Shown here in pieces: positions 1-10,822 of a DNA stretch of 64,000 nt. The DNA comes from Puffinus mauretanicus. Lineage: Eukaryota; Chordata; Aves; Procellariiformes; Procellariidae. The notes under the pieces were generated by a model. The model was not told where the DNA came from. It saw only the letters and a list, made by a program, of their open reading frames with translations, and searched no databases. The first letter of the stretch is position 1. Each line of letters opens with the position of its first letter. Location: assembly GCA_023333565.1 (NCBI GenBank), contig JAJKFH010002906.1, positions 3,612,501 to 3,676,500 of the forward strand, given 5' to 3'. The position numbers and the translations under genes are program-made.

Positions 1-680
1 TCTAAATAGAAAGAATATTGTAGGAAGGATGTGTTATTAATCACCTGAATAGGATAAGTATATTGACTGGGACATGCTAAGGGAGATGAGAGAGATTACA
101 ATGGCAGAAAACTCAGTAATAATGAACTCCTCAATTATGCCCATGAAGATTGGTAAAAAGTAATTTTGAGACATGTTCTAAAAACTAATTTTAGATGCTA
201 TAATGATTGCCTCTTGGAGCAGCTATTTTTTATAGAATTCTGAGCAGAACATAAGAACTTACTGAAATTTTTACTACTGAAGAGCCATTTTGAAATCCTG
301 ACTATAGTACATTTAAATTCTTCTCCCTTGTAGGAATGAAAAAAATAATTAAAAATTTTACACAGACACACACACACACATATATATAAACAAGGGGAAC
401 TCTATAAAAATGAACAATACTAGAAAAAAACCCCAAGAAATTAAAAGGAGAATCTTAAAGGATAAAATTATTTAATGTGAAATGGAAATTTTGTAAAGTC
501 CATGCTGATCAACAAAATTATGGTATTGATAAACAGCAGAATAAAGAAACTCTTAGAATTAAAATCTTACTCTCAGAAAATGGAATTTATAGCCATGTAA
601 GGAAGATCTGAATATCATGAGCTCTGAAAAGTTTAATATAGACTCAAGCTAGGACCAAAACCAGGTTTAGAGTACAATCT
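1..680. other. Unassigned AT-rich DNA with a short CA/TA microsatellite
   Basis: No reading frame of convincing composition and no recognisable repeat family in this stretch. A short (CA)n followed by (TA)n tract lies at about 361-388. The segment runs into the eroded LINE that begins near 690, so part of it could be an unrecognisable upstream portion of that element. Confidence 0.5.
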
Positions 681-689
681 TGTGAAAGG

Positions 690-2115
690 CATGAAAACTA
701 ATAATAAGCCTTTTTTCCAACCCATCAGAAGCAGAAGGTCTGCCAGAGAATCTGCAGAGCTGATAGATGATGGAGATGTAATAGGAGAACTCAAAGGAGA
801 TAAGACCACGGTAGGAAAATTAAATGAGTTCTTCACATTGATACTCACCACTGAAGAGTTTAGGAAGGTTCCCATAGTGACTGTTTTCTTTGTGAAAGAT
901 GAACTGGAGGAACTATCTTAAATTAAAGTGTCAATAGAGGTGATTTTAGACCAAATAGATAGATGAGTAGTAACAAATTGCCAAGACAAGATGGTATACA
1001 CCCAGGGGTTCTTAAATAACTCAAATATGACCTTGTCATTTGATCATAGATCTTATTGCTTAAGTCAGCTTCTGTATGAGAAGAATGGAAGTTAGCAAAT
1101 TTTATGCCATTTTTTTAAAAGAATCTTTAGAGAAACTTGGCAGGGGAGATGGAGGGAAGATACAGAAAATTAAGAAGTTGTATGCCTGATTCTTTACAAG
1201 TAGATTGGTAGATTAGAAGTCATAGACATAGATAAATACAATAAAATGAGGAGGAACAAAAATAAATTTTATAGAAAAAATTCTGGCTTTTTAAAGTTTG
1301 TAGAAAGAATAAATGAACATACAGGCAAGGATGATCTGTATCTGGTTGATACACTGTGCCTGGATTTTCAAAAAACTTTTGACAAGGTCCTCTATAAAAG
1401 GCCCTTAAATAAACTAAACCGTTATGGATTATAAAAAGGAAGCTCCACCTGTGGATTTATAAATACCTGAAGGACAGGGGATTAATAAATATCTAAATGA
1501 CAGGAAACAATCGCAGGAGTAAATGATCAATTTTAACAATGAAAGTCCCACTCTTTGTGAAAGAGCAAAAGCTCCTTGCACAACTAACTGGGTGATAAAA
1601 AGGCGGAGGCAACACATACAAAGCTATGCACATGGGAAAAAGACAAACGGAAATTCTCACTGTTTATAAATAGTGAAAGGCTCTAAACTAGGCATTGTTA
1701 ACCCAGAAAAGATATTTGCAGCTACTCTGGATACACCTATGAATATTCAGTTCAGTGTTCACTGACAATCAAAAACAAAACAAAAAAACAACCTCAAAAC
1801 CCTAAGAATTATTGGGGAAGAAAAATAACATAATTATCAGAACCATTAGATGAGATTGTAATGTAATAAATTTAAAACAATGAAAAAAATTTTTTTTTTC
1901 ATTTAACATATGACTAAACTTTAGAACTCATTGTCACAGGATAGTTTGGATGCCAACAGTTTAAGTGAGTTCAAAAACCAATTAGGCAAATAAATGGAAA
2001 TTTATCAAGGCCTGTTAAACACTGAGATACAAGCTCTAGTTTAGGAATTCCCCTAAGCCACACAAAGCTGAGAAAATATCCTGAGGAGTATGCTACTCTG
2101 TGCTTGCTCTTTTTC
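690..2115 (+). mobile_element. Ancient, heavily decayed CR1/L3-like LINE (reverse transcriptase part and 3' end)
   Basis: Islands of LINE ORF2 similarity occur in the right order on the + strand but in changing frames. At about 706-900 the translation resembles the linker before reverse transcriptase (GELKGDKTTVGKLNEFFT). At about 1290-1434 it reads FVERINEHTGKDD followed by LDFQKTFDKV and LNRYGL, the vertebrate CR1/L2-clade counterpart of LDFxKAFDxV, which precedes the catalytic palm. At about 1927-1990 the DNA still translates to a weak match to the C-terminal segment found near the end of CR1-like ORF2 proteins. Many frameshifts and stops, and no recognisable FADD box, show a very old copy. 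The exact family (CR1, L3 or another CR1-clade LINE) cannot be settled by eye, and both ends are approximate. Confidence 0.7.
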
Positions 2116-4331
2116 AAAAAAATTTTAACATTTTATTATTACCTTAAGTAGCCAACATTTGTCACTGGGTTTGGACTTTTGATCCAATCTAGAAGAGCCA
2201 CTCTTCTTCAATGTTCTGTTTCTGTGACACCAGAATGTTAAAAAAATTCCATTCTTCCAATATGTGGATTCAGTTGTTCAGGCAGTATAAATTAGTATTG
2301 TGCTGAAGAAGTCAGTGTGTTATCTTGGTTTAAGCTATGTACAGACCTGACCAAAGTTCCTTATTTGAGGCATATACTTTTCTACAGCAAAGCTTTTGGT
2401 GTGGACTTCAGACAGTAAATATATATAAATACAGATATAAATATTAATATAGATTGTAATATTAATGTAAATATAAATAGTATAAATACCAACACAAATA
2501 TAAACATAAATATAAATACAAACAGATGTATAATCAGTTCTTGCATGTTTCACAGCATGAATTGAACAAGAACATGAAGAACCTAAGGAATGATTCAATA
2601 ATCATTATGAAACCACACACAACTCAGATAAACTATGCTTCTGCCCTATAGGTATAGAATAACTGTGCATAAGCAGGCTTACTGTTGATGCTTACAAATA
2701 CTACATAGTAATAAGCCAATTACTACTACTTCTTAGGCCAATGAGCTAGGAAAAAATCAAGTTTTAACTAGAATTAAACAGAAAAGATTTTAGAAACAAT
2801 TACTTGCTTTCGTTTACTTGCCTGATGAAACCTATTTTAAAGATTTAGTTGCTGTAGGCAACGTAAGCACAATTAGAAGGTAAATGCAAGCTTAACACAA
2901 TGAATAATGTCAACTAGGCAGAAATAAGTACATCCAATTGGATGAAGTTTATCATGCATTTGTATGAGATGGGGGATCCTTTTTTTTACTTTATGGAATT
3001 AAATATATTGAGGAAAACCTGAACTCTTTTTTGTCCAGCTCATTTCCAAGACATTCTTGTCTGACAAAAAAATAATTAAAAAAAAATTTCAGATTCCTAG
3101 AGAATAATGTCCCCGGAAGCACGGTAGAAAGACAGGCTATGGGAAATGAGTTAACGATAGGATGCTAATATTTATTTTTAGCGGGTTATTATTTGCTTCT
3201 GAGAGAATTTCATGAGTAGTAAAAGACTTCCAGTGAGTTCTTAGGCTACAACTCCTCATGCTGGTCTCCACAGACTGGAAGTACAAAGCAGCTTTCACTC
3301 TCTGGAGATAAGACAACCCTGAAAAAGGAACTGGGAAGATCTGGCATGGGGCTCAGTTGGCTCAAAGTCAATTTTCATGTGTTGGGAGATGTGTTTTCTT
3401 TCTTTCAGGAGATATACTCAATGGGAATATTTCAACACCTCAAGGGGCATATGCAAGGTAAAAACATTCCAGTGACCTGAACAGTACATGAACCTTGCTA
3501 TGAATCATGTGTGCCCAATTCCCTAACATTGAAATGGTGAATAGGTTCTGAGCTAAGTCGGATTTTCTTGCTGCAATACCTACAGCTTCTGTTAATAGGG
3601 ATGCCAGCTTTTCCTGAACGGGAAAATACATGTCTTTTCATACAAGGCATTTGCTTTTTTCACTTATGCATCAGTCATGTCCAGTTGATTTATACTTATT
3701 AAAGTGTCATATTTTCATTTATACCAGTGAAACTGACTGCTTTGCATGGAATTTAAAAGACCACAGCATAGGAAATACCAGGAAGAATCTTCCAAAACAT
3801 TCCAAGGGGTATTAAAACATCTACCAGATTAAAAAAACTTGGATTTAGAGCAGTCCTGAATGCACCTAAAAATCCTACTGTGCAAATTGCACCACATGCA
3901 GTATTCCCACTAGTGGATTTTCAGGACTGGCATGAAGACTGACCTCAAAGGGTTTGGTAGATACAAAACCTACCAACACACTGTTTTGGCAGGGCCAGAC
4001 GAAAGAAATAGTTTCAGTCCCATGAACTTCCTATTAATTTCTGGCTGTAGTCGGAGGTGCTAATACTGACCTTTAAAGTTCTGTGTAATTTGAGTCCTGG
4101 ATAGTTTAGACATCATTTCTGTTCATGAACAAAACTAAAAGCGTTGAAATCAGCAAGTTCATGCCTGGCAGCATATTTGTGCATCTAGGAAACAGTGTTA
4201 GGGCTTAGAGAATGACTATTGACCCGGGACTCTGGGCTGCTGATACTGGAATTTGGTTCTTCATTTGTACAAGAACCACTGATTTTAACTTGAAGCATAT
4301 AGTAAGTCTATGTACCTTGCCCTAACTTTTT
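2116..4331. other. Unassigned AT-rich spacer
   Basis: Apart from the TATAAA array at 2413-2530 I see no exon, RNA gene or recognisable transposon. Short A/T homopolymers are scattered through it. The stretch ends at the 5-bp target duplication of the LTR element that starts at 4337. Confidence 0.5.
2413..2530. repeat. Imperfect TATAAA/ATAAAT tandem array
   Basis: About 120 bp of degenerate AT-rich tandem repeat with a period near 6, seen as runs such as aatataaatac, aatataaac and aatataaatac. One strand gives a long meaningless reading frame of Ile and Tyr, which should not be taken as a gene. Confidence 0.75.
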
Positions 4332-4336
4332 GTGGT

Positions 4337-4880
4337 TGTCGTGGTTTAACCTGGCAGCAGCCAAATACCACGCAGCCGCTCGCTCACCCTCCCCAGCGGG
4401 TGGGATGGGGGAGAGAATCAGAAGGGTAAAAGTGAGAAAAACTCATGGGTTGAGATAAAGACAGTTTAATAGGGAAAGCAAAAGCCGCGCACGCAAGCAA
4501 AGCAAAACAAGGAATTCATTCACCACTTCCCATCAGCAGGCAGGTGTTCAGCCATCGCCAGGAAAGCAGGGCTCCATCACGCGTAACGGTTACTTGGGAA
4601 GACAAACGCCATCACTCCGAACGCCCCCCCTCCTTCTTCTTCACCCAGCCTTATATGCTGAGCATGACGTCATATGGTATGGAATAGCCTATTGGCCAGC
4701 TGGGCCAGCCGTCCTGGCAGGGCATGGGAAGACAAAAAGTCCTTGACTAGCGTAAACAATACCTAGCAACAACCAAAACATCAGTGTGTCATCAACATTA
4801 TTCTCACACTACATCCAAAACACAGCACTATACCAGTTAATAGGAAGAAAATCAACTCCATCCCAGCCAAAACCAGGACA
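4337..4880 (-). repeat. 3' LTR of the compact element (subfamily A, with 32-bp internal deletion)
   Basis: 544 bp, from TGTCGTGG at the low end to CCAGGACA at the high end on the + strand. On the minus strand it has a CRE-type palindrome TGACGTCA (4665-4672) upstream of the TATA-like ATATAAGG (4649-4656), and an ATTAAA polyadenylation signal further on. It lacks 32 bp that are present in the 5' LTR and in both solo copies of the subfamily. The missing block lies between two CTGGC repeats, as expected for slippage. Confidence 0.92.
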
Positions 4881-4883
4881 GTA

Positions 4884-4894
4884 TCCACCCCTTA
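4884..4894 (-). other. Polypurine tract next to the 3' LTR
   Basis: On the minus strand TAAGGGGTGGA ends 3 nt before the LTR terminus TGTCC. This is the expected place for the primer of plus-strand DNA synthesis. The nine bases AGGGGTGGA occur again at 5310-5318. Confidence 0.6.
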
Positions 4895-5384
4895 TTCCAT
4901 ACCATTTACATAATGCTCAGGTCCCACACTATCCAATACATTCTCATTACCCACCATCCTCCTTCCCATCTTTTGATATAATACACAGATATCATTCCCT
5001 TAGTCTATGGACCACCCCTGTAAAATGTCCATAAAATATCCATAAATGTACACAAAATGTCCACTGCATTCATTTAGTCCATGACTTTGGGCTCCATCTG
5101 TTATGGTGGTCACTCAGGTCAGCAGAGGTGGTGTGTTGCGTGGAGTTACTGGGCACCAAAGCCGGCTCAGGTCAGGTTAGTGCTGCGCTTGCGCTGCTTC
5201 TTGTAAAGCTCGTCCTCCATTGGTTCAGGTGGTTCCTGCTATAGTAAATCCTACAACATGCAACTCAAATCATGGGTTACAACAATTTAAAGATATATCC
5301 ATTACAATCTCCACCCCTGGTCCCTTTGGGCCAGACCATAGGGTTTAACATTGCAATGAACTCCTCCCCTTGCCCCTGCTCCAG

Positions 5385-5560
5385 CTTGGACTTATCCACA
5401 GACTGCAGTCTCTTAGGGGTGTACCTGCTCCAAGTGGACTTATCCTTAGGCCACAATCCCTTCAGAGGTATACCTGCTGCGGCACGGACATAACCACGGC
5501 CACAGACGCTTCAAGATGTACCTGCTTGGGCATGGGCTTATCCACAGGCACAGACGCCTC
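5385..5560 (-). repeat. Minisatellite inside the LTR element, unit about 48-50 bp
   Basis: On the minus strand the units start with GATAAGCCCATG, GTTATGTCCGTG, GATAAGTCCACTT and GATAAGTCCAAGC, and most run into AGCAGGT or GGAGCAGG. Units are imperfect, so the array is not brand new. The core resembles the CTCATGCTGGAGCAG units within the family C LTR at 17655-18310. Confidence 0.7.
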
Positions 5561-5942
5561 GGGGTGTCCTGTCCCGCATGGACTCAGCCACAGGTCACAG
5601 TCCCTTCGATTCGAGTTCACGCTGCAGTTCCAGCCTGTCCAGCACAGCAGCACAGAAGCAGCAGCGATGCCCTGGCCATCTGCCAGCCCAGGCGCATCCC
5701 CATTGCTGTTATCAGAATGTTCCCAGGCACAGCACAGTAAGACGACAAGCAGTGCAGCAGTACAGCAAGCAGCGAGAGCAAAAAAGCAGCCACTAACGAG
5801 CACAAGACTCTAATACACATTAAGGCAAGCAAGCCCCATGGCAAGCACAAGAGCCTGCGAATTAATAGCTAAACAGCAGTAACAGCTATAAATTCGATCT
5901 AGCACATTCCAATCAAACCTGTCGTTATCTCGAACCCTTCGA

Positions 5943-5960
5943 GCCCCACGTTGGGCGCCA
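5943..5960 (-). other. Primer binding site matching tRNA-Lys(CUU)
   Basis: On the + strand these 18 bases read GCCCCACGTTGGGCGCCA, which I recognise as the 3' end of vertebrate tRNA-Lys(CUU), including the CCA tail. The minus strand therefore carries the complementary primer binding site TGGCGCCCAACGTGGGGC. It sits 8 nt inside the 5' LTR end rather than directly against it. Confidence 0.85.
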
Positions 5961-5968
5961 AAAAGGAC

Positions 5969-6545
5969 TGGCGTGGTTTAACCTGGCAGCAGCCAAATAC
6001 CACGCAGCCGCTCGCTCACCCCCCCCGCCGGGTGGGATGGGGGAGAGAATCAGAAGGGTAAAGGTGAGAAAAACTCGTGGGTTGAGATAAAGACAGTTTA
6101 ATAGGGAAAGCAAAAGCCGCACACGCAAGCAAAGCAAAACAAGGAATTCATTCACCACTTCCCATGGGCAGGCAGGTGTTCAGCCATCGCCAGGAAAGCA
6201 GGGCTCCATCACGCGTAACGGTTACTTGGGAAGACAAACGCCATCACTCCGAACGCCCCCCCCTCCTTCTTCTTCACCCAGCCTTATATGCTGAGCATGA
6301 CGCCATATGGTATGGAATAGCCTATTGGCCAGCTGGGCCAGCCGTCCTGGCCACGGTCCCTCCCAGCCCCCTGCACATCTGGCAGGGCATGGGAAGACAA
6401 AAAGTCCTTGATTAGCATAAACAATACCTAGCAACAACCAAAACATCAGTGTGTCATCAACATTATTCTCACACTACATCCAAAACACAGCACTATACCA
6501 GTTAATAGGAAGAAAATCAACTCCATCCCAGCTAAAACCAGGACA
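5969..6545 (-). repeat. 5' LTR of the compact element (subfamily A, full length)
   Basis: 577 bp, the proviral promoter-bearing LTR when read on the minus strand. It keeps the 32-bp block missing from its partner. Its CRE palindrome is damaged (TGACGCCA at the matching position, a change at the central CpG), while the TATA-like element is intact. The promoter LTR therefore has the weaker CRE. Confidence 0.92.
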
Positions 6546-6550
6546 GTGGT

Positions 6551-9500
6551 AAAAATGTGTTCGTATTTCTGGAGGATCTGGGTTTCGTTTTGGTAAAACT
6601 TCTTATTTGTAACCTTTTAAAGTAGCAGTTGTGCCATGTTAATTCTAGGGCAAGCAAAATATGTGGATACATTTTAGGAAGAATAAAATAAGTTGTCTAC
6701 CAGAAAAATACAGTTGCTGCAGAATAAGAACTTAAAAAAAAAAAAAAATTCTATTTGGAAAAAGAAATGACAAACTGAGCTGCTTAGAACAGATTTTTAT
6801 AAAGAAAATAAATTAAAACATCATGTATTTTAAACTACATCATACATTCAAAACACTTAAATTGCATATTTCATGAAGGTTTCACTCCCTGAACTACCAG
6901 AATACCTAGCTGCGCATTTGTTTCATATGAACACAATTATTGCCATTTCTTAGGCTCTTCAAAAAAGATAGCAGAGTGTTGTTTTGACAAAACAGTGCAT
7001 TAAACTAAGGACGTAGAAATGACTGGTTTAGTTACATAAATTAAGAATGAATTGCTTATGGCACCAGTTATTGGGCAGCAGGTGTCAGAAAGCCATATAA
7101 ATGTGAAAATGAAAACTGAGCAGCTCAGAGCTTCAGGAGTGGGTTTCAGAATGTTATAAAGATATGGCTAGGCTTGAAATCCTAAATATAATCTTATAAG
7201 TGTCTCACAATTAAAATTACATTTCTCAGAATTATCTACATTGAGTGCTTAGCAATAGGTGATTTCATACGATATAGCAGACCACTAATACACAAAATAG
7301 ATGCACAATACAACCCTTGGCCTGAAAATCTACCGAGATGAGGCATTTAGTATTGCACTAGGAACATGCTGCACGAATCTAGCTGTAGCCAACAGGCTGA
7401 ACTGCATGTGTGATGAATTAATTACTATAATTTCACTTTTAGATAAGATTCAGGGCAGAGCAAGGAGGAGGTTAGAGGCAGACAATCACAGGGCCCAGGA
7501 AAAGGTTGTGAGGAAAAACCTTCCCAGGCACAAATAGAGCAACAGTAAAGAGTCACTAGAAAATGTTCCTTTTAGTCTGATTGCATGAAAATCAGGCTGG
7601 ACTGAGAACAGAGTATTTTTATTTACAGCGCATATGTGTCATATCTCTCCCATTGGGATAAACCCATATCTTGAGTCTCTTTTAGTCTGCCCCTCCTGTT
7701 TATTTCTGTGCTCATGTCAGTAGTGATGCTTCACTGCTCATCTGAGTGCCTCCATCTGCCTATGAACAAGAAATCTTTCTTGAAACATTTAAAGTTCATT
7801 TCTTATTCCTTCTAGGAGATGTTTCAAGTTTTCTGTAGACATAAATATATGGTAGAGCTTAGAAATCGGAAGCACCAATGGCACTCTGGGATCTACAACA
7901 TTTTCTTTTTTTTTCTTTTTTTTACCTTGTATGGTAACAGGACTTTGATTTGATTTCACATGCAGTTTTAGCCAGTTTAACAATTCGGTTTTTCTTATCA
8001 TTTGTTTTGAATTACAAACATAAAGGAGAAGTAGTACCTTAAATTCATCCTAAAACCAAAAAACATTTCCAGTCTGGTTGGATAAAAATAAGAGACATAT
8101 GGGATAAATTAGTTTTATCTCCAATTCTGTGACGTTGACAGCTTAAGAGTTTTCTCAGATTAATGTCCTGCCAATGCCAAATGCATTAAGAAAAACATCA
8201 TTGCACAGGTTTATTTAGTCATTTGTTATTTCATCTGTAGGGAAAAAAATAAGAGCAGATGAGGATAAATCTGATCACCCTTAAGGCAGCTGATAATGTG
8301 CCTGAAGGACATCAAGGAAAACCTGAAGCATTAATAAACTAATGTATACCATACACCCCACTTCATTTATTCAACTTATATGTTCTGCATGCATCATGCA
8401 TTTGTGCATTTATTCACTTTGTACTCAAATATGATTAAGTAAAAGAGGCCTAAAATCTAGATATTCTTTCCTGTCTCAGAGGGTTATTTCTAGAGAAATG
8501 TAGCAGTGGCTAATTAATTATTTGCATAATTTGCTATTTCTTTACTAATAGGCTCCATGTGGCATGAAATTTATTTTTATTTTTTCAATTTTCTGATGGA
8601 AAACATAGGTAATCAAGACCATCCGATCTCTCCTTACATGGTATAGACTTGGGTTATTCTTTTGTCTTCTGAGGTGGAATGTAGGACAGGGAAGTAACCA
8701 GTCTTCTAATCTGTTCTTTTATTGTACACTGACCTGTTACTGAAGAAAAGATTCTTGATTTGAATACTTGTATGTATTCCTGTACTGTAAACATATGCAC
8801 ACATATGCACACCTGTAATTACTGCCCTCTCTTTTCTTATAATGCTTTCTTTGTGCTTAAGAATTAACAGATGCTGCTAATTTTTTTGTTAGCTGATTAC
8901 ACACCCATTTATACACACACACACATGCGCAGTCTGCACATTTCATTATTTCATATAGCTTTTAGGAAAACAAGGACTAAAATTTTCAAGCTGACAATAA
9001 ACCATTTAATTTTCGTTAATTTTATGACATATCTGGTTTCTGCATTTGCAGCAGCTGTAAAACATATGTTAACTCCCTAATAAAACCTGAGTAATGCTTT
9101 ATCTTTTTCCTGAGTAATGCTTTTTCCACCTTTTTTTTCAGTGGGAAACAGTGCACAAGTTATTACCTAGGGAACAGTTGTTGCTGTCTCCTGTACAGAT
9201 CCATATCATTCTCAAATTTGCATTCTGATGGAGAGGCAACAAATGTTACTTAAATCCCATGAAGTGTGTTAATTACACTGAGCTCCGTGAAATTATGGGT
9301 GAGAGAGCCAAAAAGAATTCTACAATTGCATCTTGGGTCTCTTGAGCATATCTTGTCAGATTAATGTCTTTGTCACTCACATGATAACCTTAAAATTGCT
9401 TTTCTCCCTAAGTGATATTCCCTAAACCTCAGTGATATGGAAAATCTCACAGAAAGCTAAATAGCAGATGCAGTTTGTATTGTTTACATAAATAATGCTG

Positions 9501-10290
9501 GTACTTTTATGAAAATAAATCAAAATTGAATTTCATTAACAAGTGCAGCTTGTTACTTTCCCTTAATTATTTTACAGTCCTTCTTCTGTGCTTCTGCGTA
9601 CAAACAGCAGTGTGAGTCTCTGAGACAATACCTCTTCCTAGTGTGTCCCTGGAACAAAAGCTAAAATCACATAACTGCCTAGGATATAATATTTCTTTTT
9701 TTTCTCCTTTTTTTTCTCTATTTCTTTGCAAGCCCTAAATAACCATAGCTGCCTCATTATTCGAATCCAGAAGCCACTGTGCTGTGTAGCAGTAACAGAA
9801 ACTGTCCCAGAAGATTTGACCACATGGGTATCTCTCCACAGCTCAACTGAGGGTTTCCTAAAAACAGGTAATACGGAATATTTGCTGTGCCAGGGCTTGA
9901 GGTGCATGCTTCAGTTCCCCAGCAGGGGACATACTCCACCCTCAGAAAGCTGCAAGTCTTCTCACAAAGTCACAACTATGACTGGCGAAACTCAACCCAT
10001 TGGAAATCTATATTAGATGTCAGACCCGTCTAAGAGACAAATCTAATACTTTTGGGTGAAAAATAGCTCACAGCAGTCTGCTGCTCCTAGTTTACTGATA
10101 TTTGGAAGAATGGTTTGGTTTGGCAATCAATGTCCTAGAGCCACCAAAGACCTTGATATTATCTTTTTTTCTTTAAGCCCATAAAGAGGATTACTGGAAG
10201 AAAAAAAAAAAAGAGAAAAAAAAAAAGAGGGAAAAAAATAATCTGTGATGTTATATGAGCACCACCAGTATTACTCATGTTTAGGTTTTT
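6551..10290. other. Unassigned AT-rich spacer with simple repeats
   Basis: No exon, RNA gene or recognisable transposon found. It contains a poly(A) run near 6735-6748, a T-rich run near 7907-7923, a perfect doubled decamer ACATATGCAC at 8791-8810, a short (CA)n near 8914-8926 and an A-rich stretch with G interruptions at 10199-10243. Confidence 0.5.
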
Positions 10291-10294
10291 GCTT

Positions 10295-10817
10295 TGTTGT
10301 GGTTTAACCCGGCAGGCAGTCAAACACCACGCAGCCGCTTGCTCACTCCCCCCCAAGCCCCCAGTGGACGGGGAGAGAATTGGAAGGGTAAGAGTGAGAA
10401 ACACTCGTGGGTTGAGATAAAGACAGTTTAATAGAACAGAAAAGGAAGGAAAAAAAAAAAAAATAATAATAATAGAATATACAAAATGAGTGATGCACAA
10501 TCCAATTGCTCACCACCCGTGCTGACTGATAACCAAGTAGTGATTGCTACTTCCTGGAACATGCCTACCATTCATATACTGAGCATGACATCATATGGTA
10601 TGGAATACCCTGTTGGCCAGCTGGGCCAGCTGTCCCAGCTATGCTCCCTCCCAGCCTCTTCCAGAGCATGGATGCTGAATGTCCTTGACTAGCCCTGCTA
10701 GCCAGGGTACTTAGCAACAACTGAAAACATCGGTGTGTTATGAACATTCTTCTCATACTAAATCCAAAACACAGCACTAGGAAGAAATTTAACTCTATCC
10801 CAGCTGAAACCAGGACA
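10295..10817 (-). mobile_element. Solo LTR, subfamily B
   Basis: About 523 bp with ends TGTTGTGG and CCAGGACA on the + strand, related to subfamily A over both ends and the promoter core but different in the middle, where it has a poly(A)-(AAT)n tract at about 10450-10475. Flanks show GCTT(T) at 10291-10295 and 10818-10822, so the left end is uncertain by one base. The CRE palindrome is altered to TGACATCA. More diverged than the subfamily A copies, so older. Confidence 0.88.
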
Positions 10818-10822
10818 GCTTT

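Larger units (their letters stand above)
4881..5942 (-). other. Non-coding interior of the compact LTR element
   Basis: About 1.06 kb between primer binding site and 3' LTR. Read on the minus strand, I see a Cys/Leu-rich low-complexity reading frame (5462-5803) that matches no retroviral protein I know, then three to four imperfect copies of a 48-50 bp repeat (about 5385-5560) with the theme GATAAGTCCA...GGAGCAGG. A second, AT-rich 11-12 bp repeat lies near the 3' LTR (about 5015-5065). No protease, reverse transcriptase, integrase or Cys-His box motif is visible in any frame. It may be packaging or leader sequence of a parent element with all coding sequence lost. Confidence 0.75.
4337..6545 (-). 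mobile_element. Compact non-coding LTR retroelement with two LTRs, 5-bp target duplication and about 1.09-kb interior
   Basis: Two direct LTRs (5969-6545 as the 5' LTR, 4337-4880 as the 3' LTR, read on the minus strand) flank an interior of 1088 bp. The element is bounded by the perfect direct repeat GTGGT at 4332-4336 and 6546-6550, so this is one intact insertion. The LTRs end in TG...CA. The interior has a primer binding site and a purine-rich tract but no gag, pro, pol or env. The two LTRs differ at about 13 positions plus a 32-bp deletion, by hand alignment, giving roughly 2-2.5% divergence, so the insertion is fairly recent. The element must have been copied with enzymes supplied by another element. 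A 5-bp duplication is usual for class III (ERVL-type) elements, while tRNA-Lys priming is common in class II, so I leave the class open. Confidence 0.9.

Noticed and set aside
361..388. CA/TA microsatellite as a possible Z-DNA element
   Set aside because: Too short to be notable in a vertebrate genome.
2335..2598. Open frame of Ile/Tyr on the minus strand
   Set aside because: It is the translation of the TATAAA tandem array and has no protein-like composition.
5462..5803. 113-codon Cys/Leu-rich frame inside the compact LTR element
   Set aside because: Not similar to any retroviral protein I know, and part of it is the minisatellite. Kept only as a remark in the interior annotation.
5939..5960. 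Possible tRNA gene because of the tRNA-Lys 3' end sequence
   Set aside because: Only the 3' 18 nt match, adjacent to an LTR, so it is a primer binding site rather than a tRNA gene.
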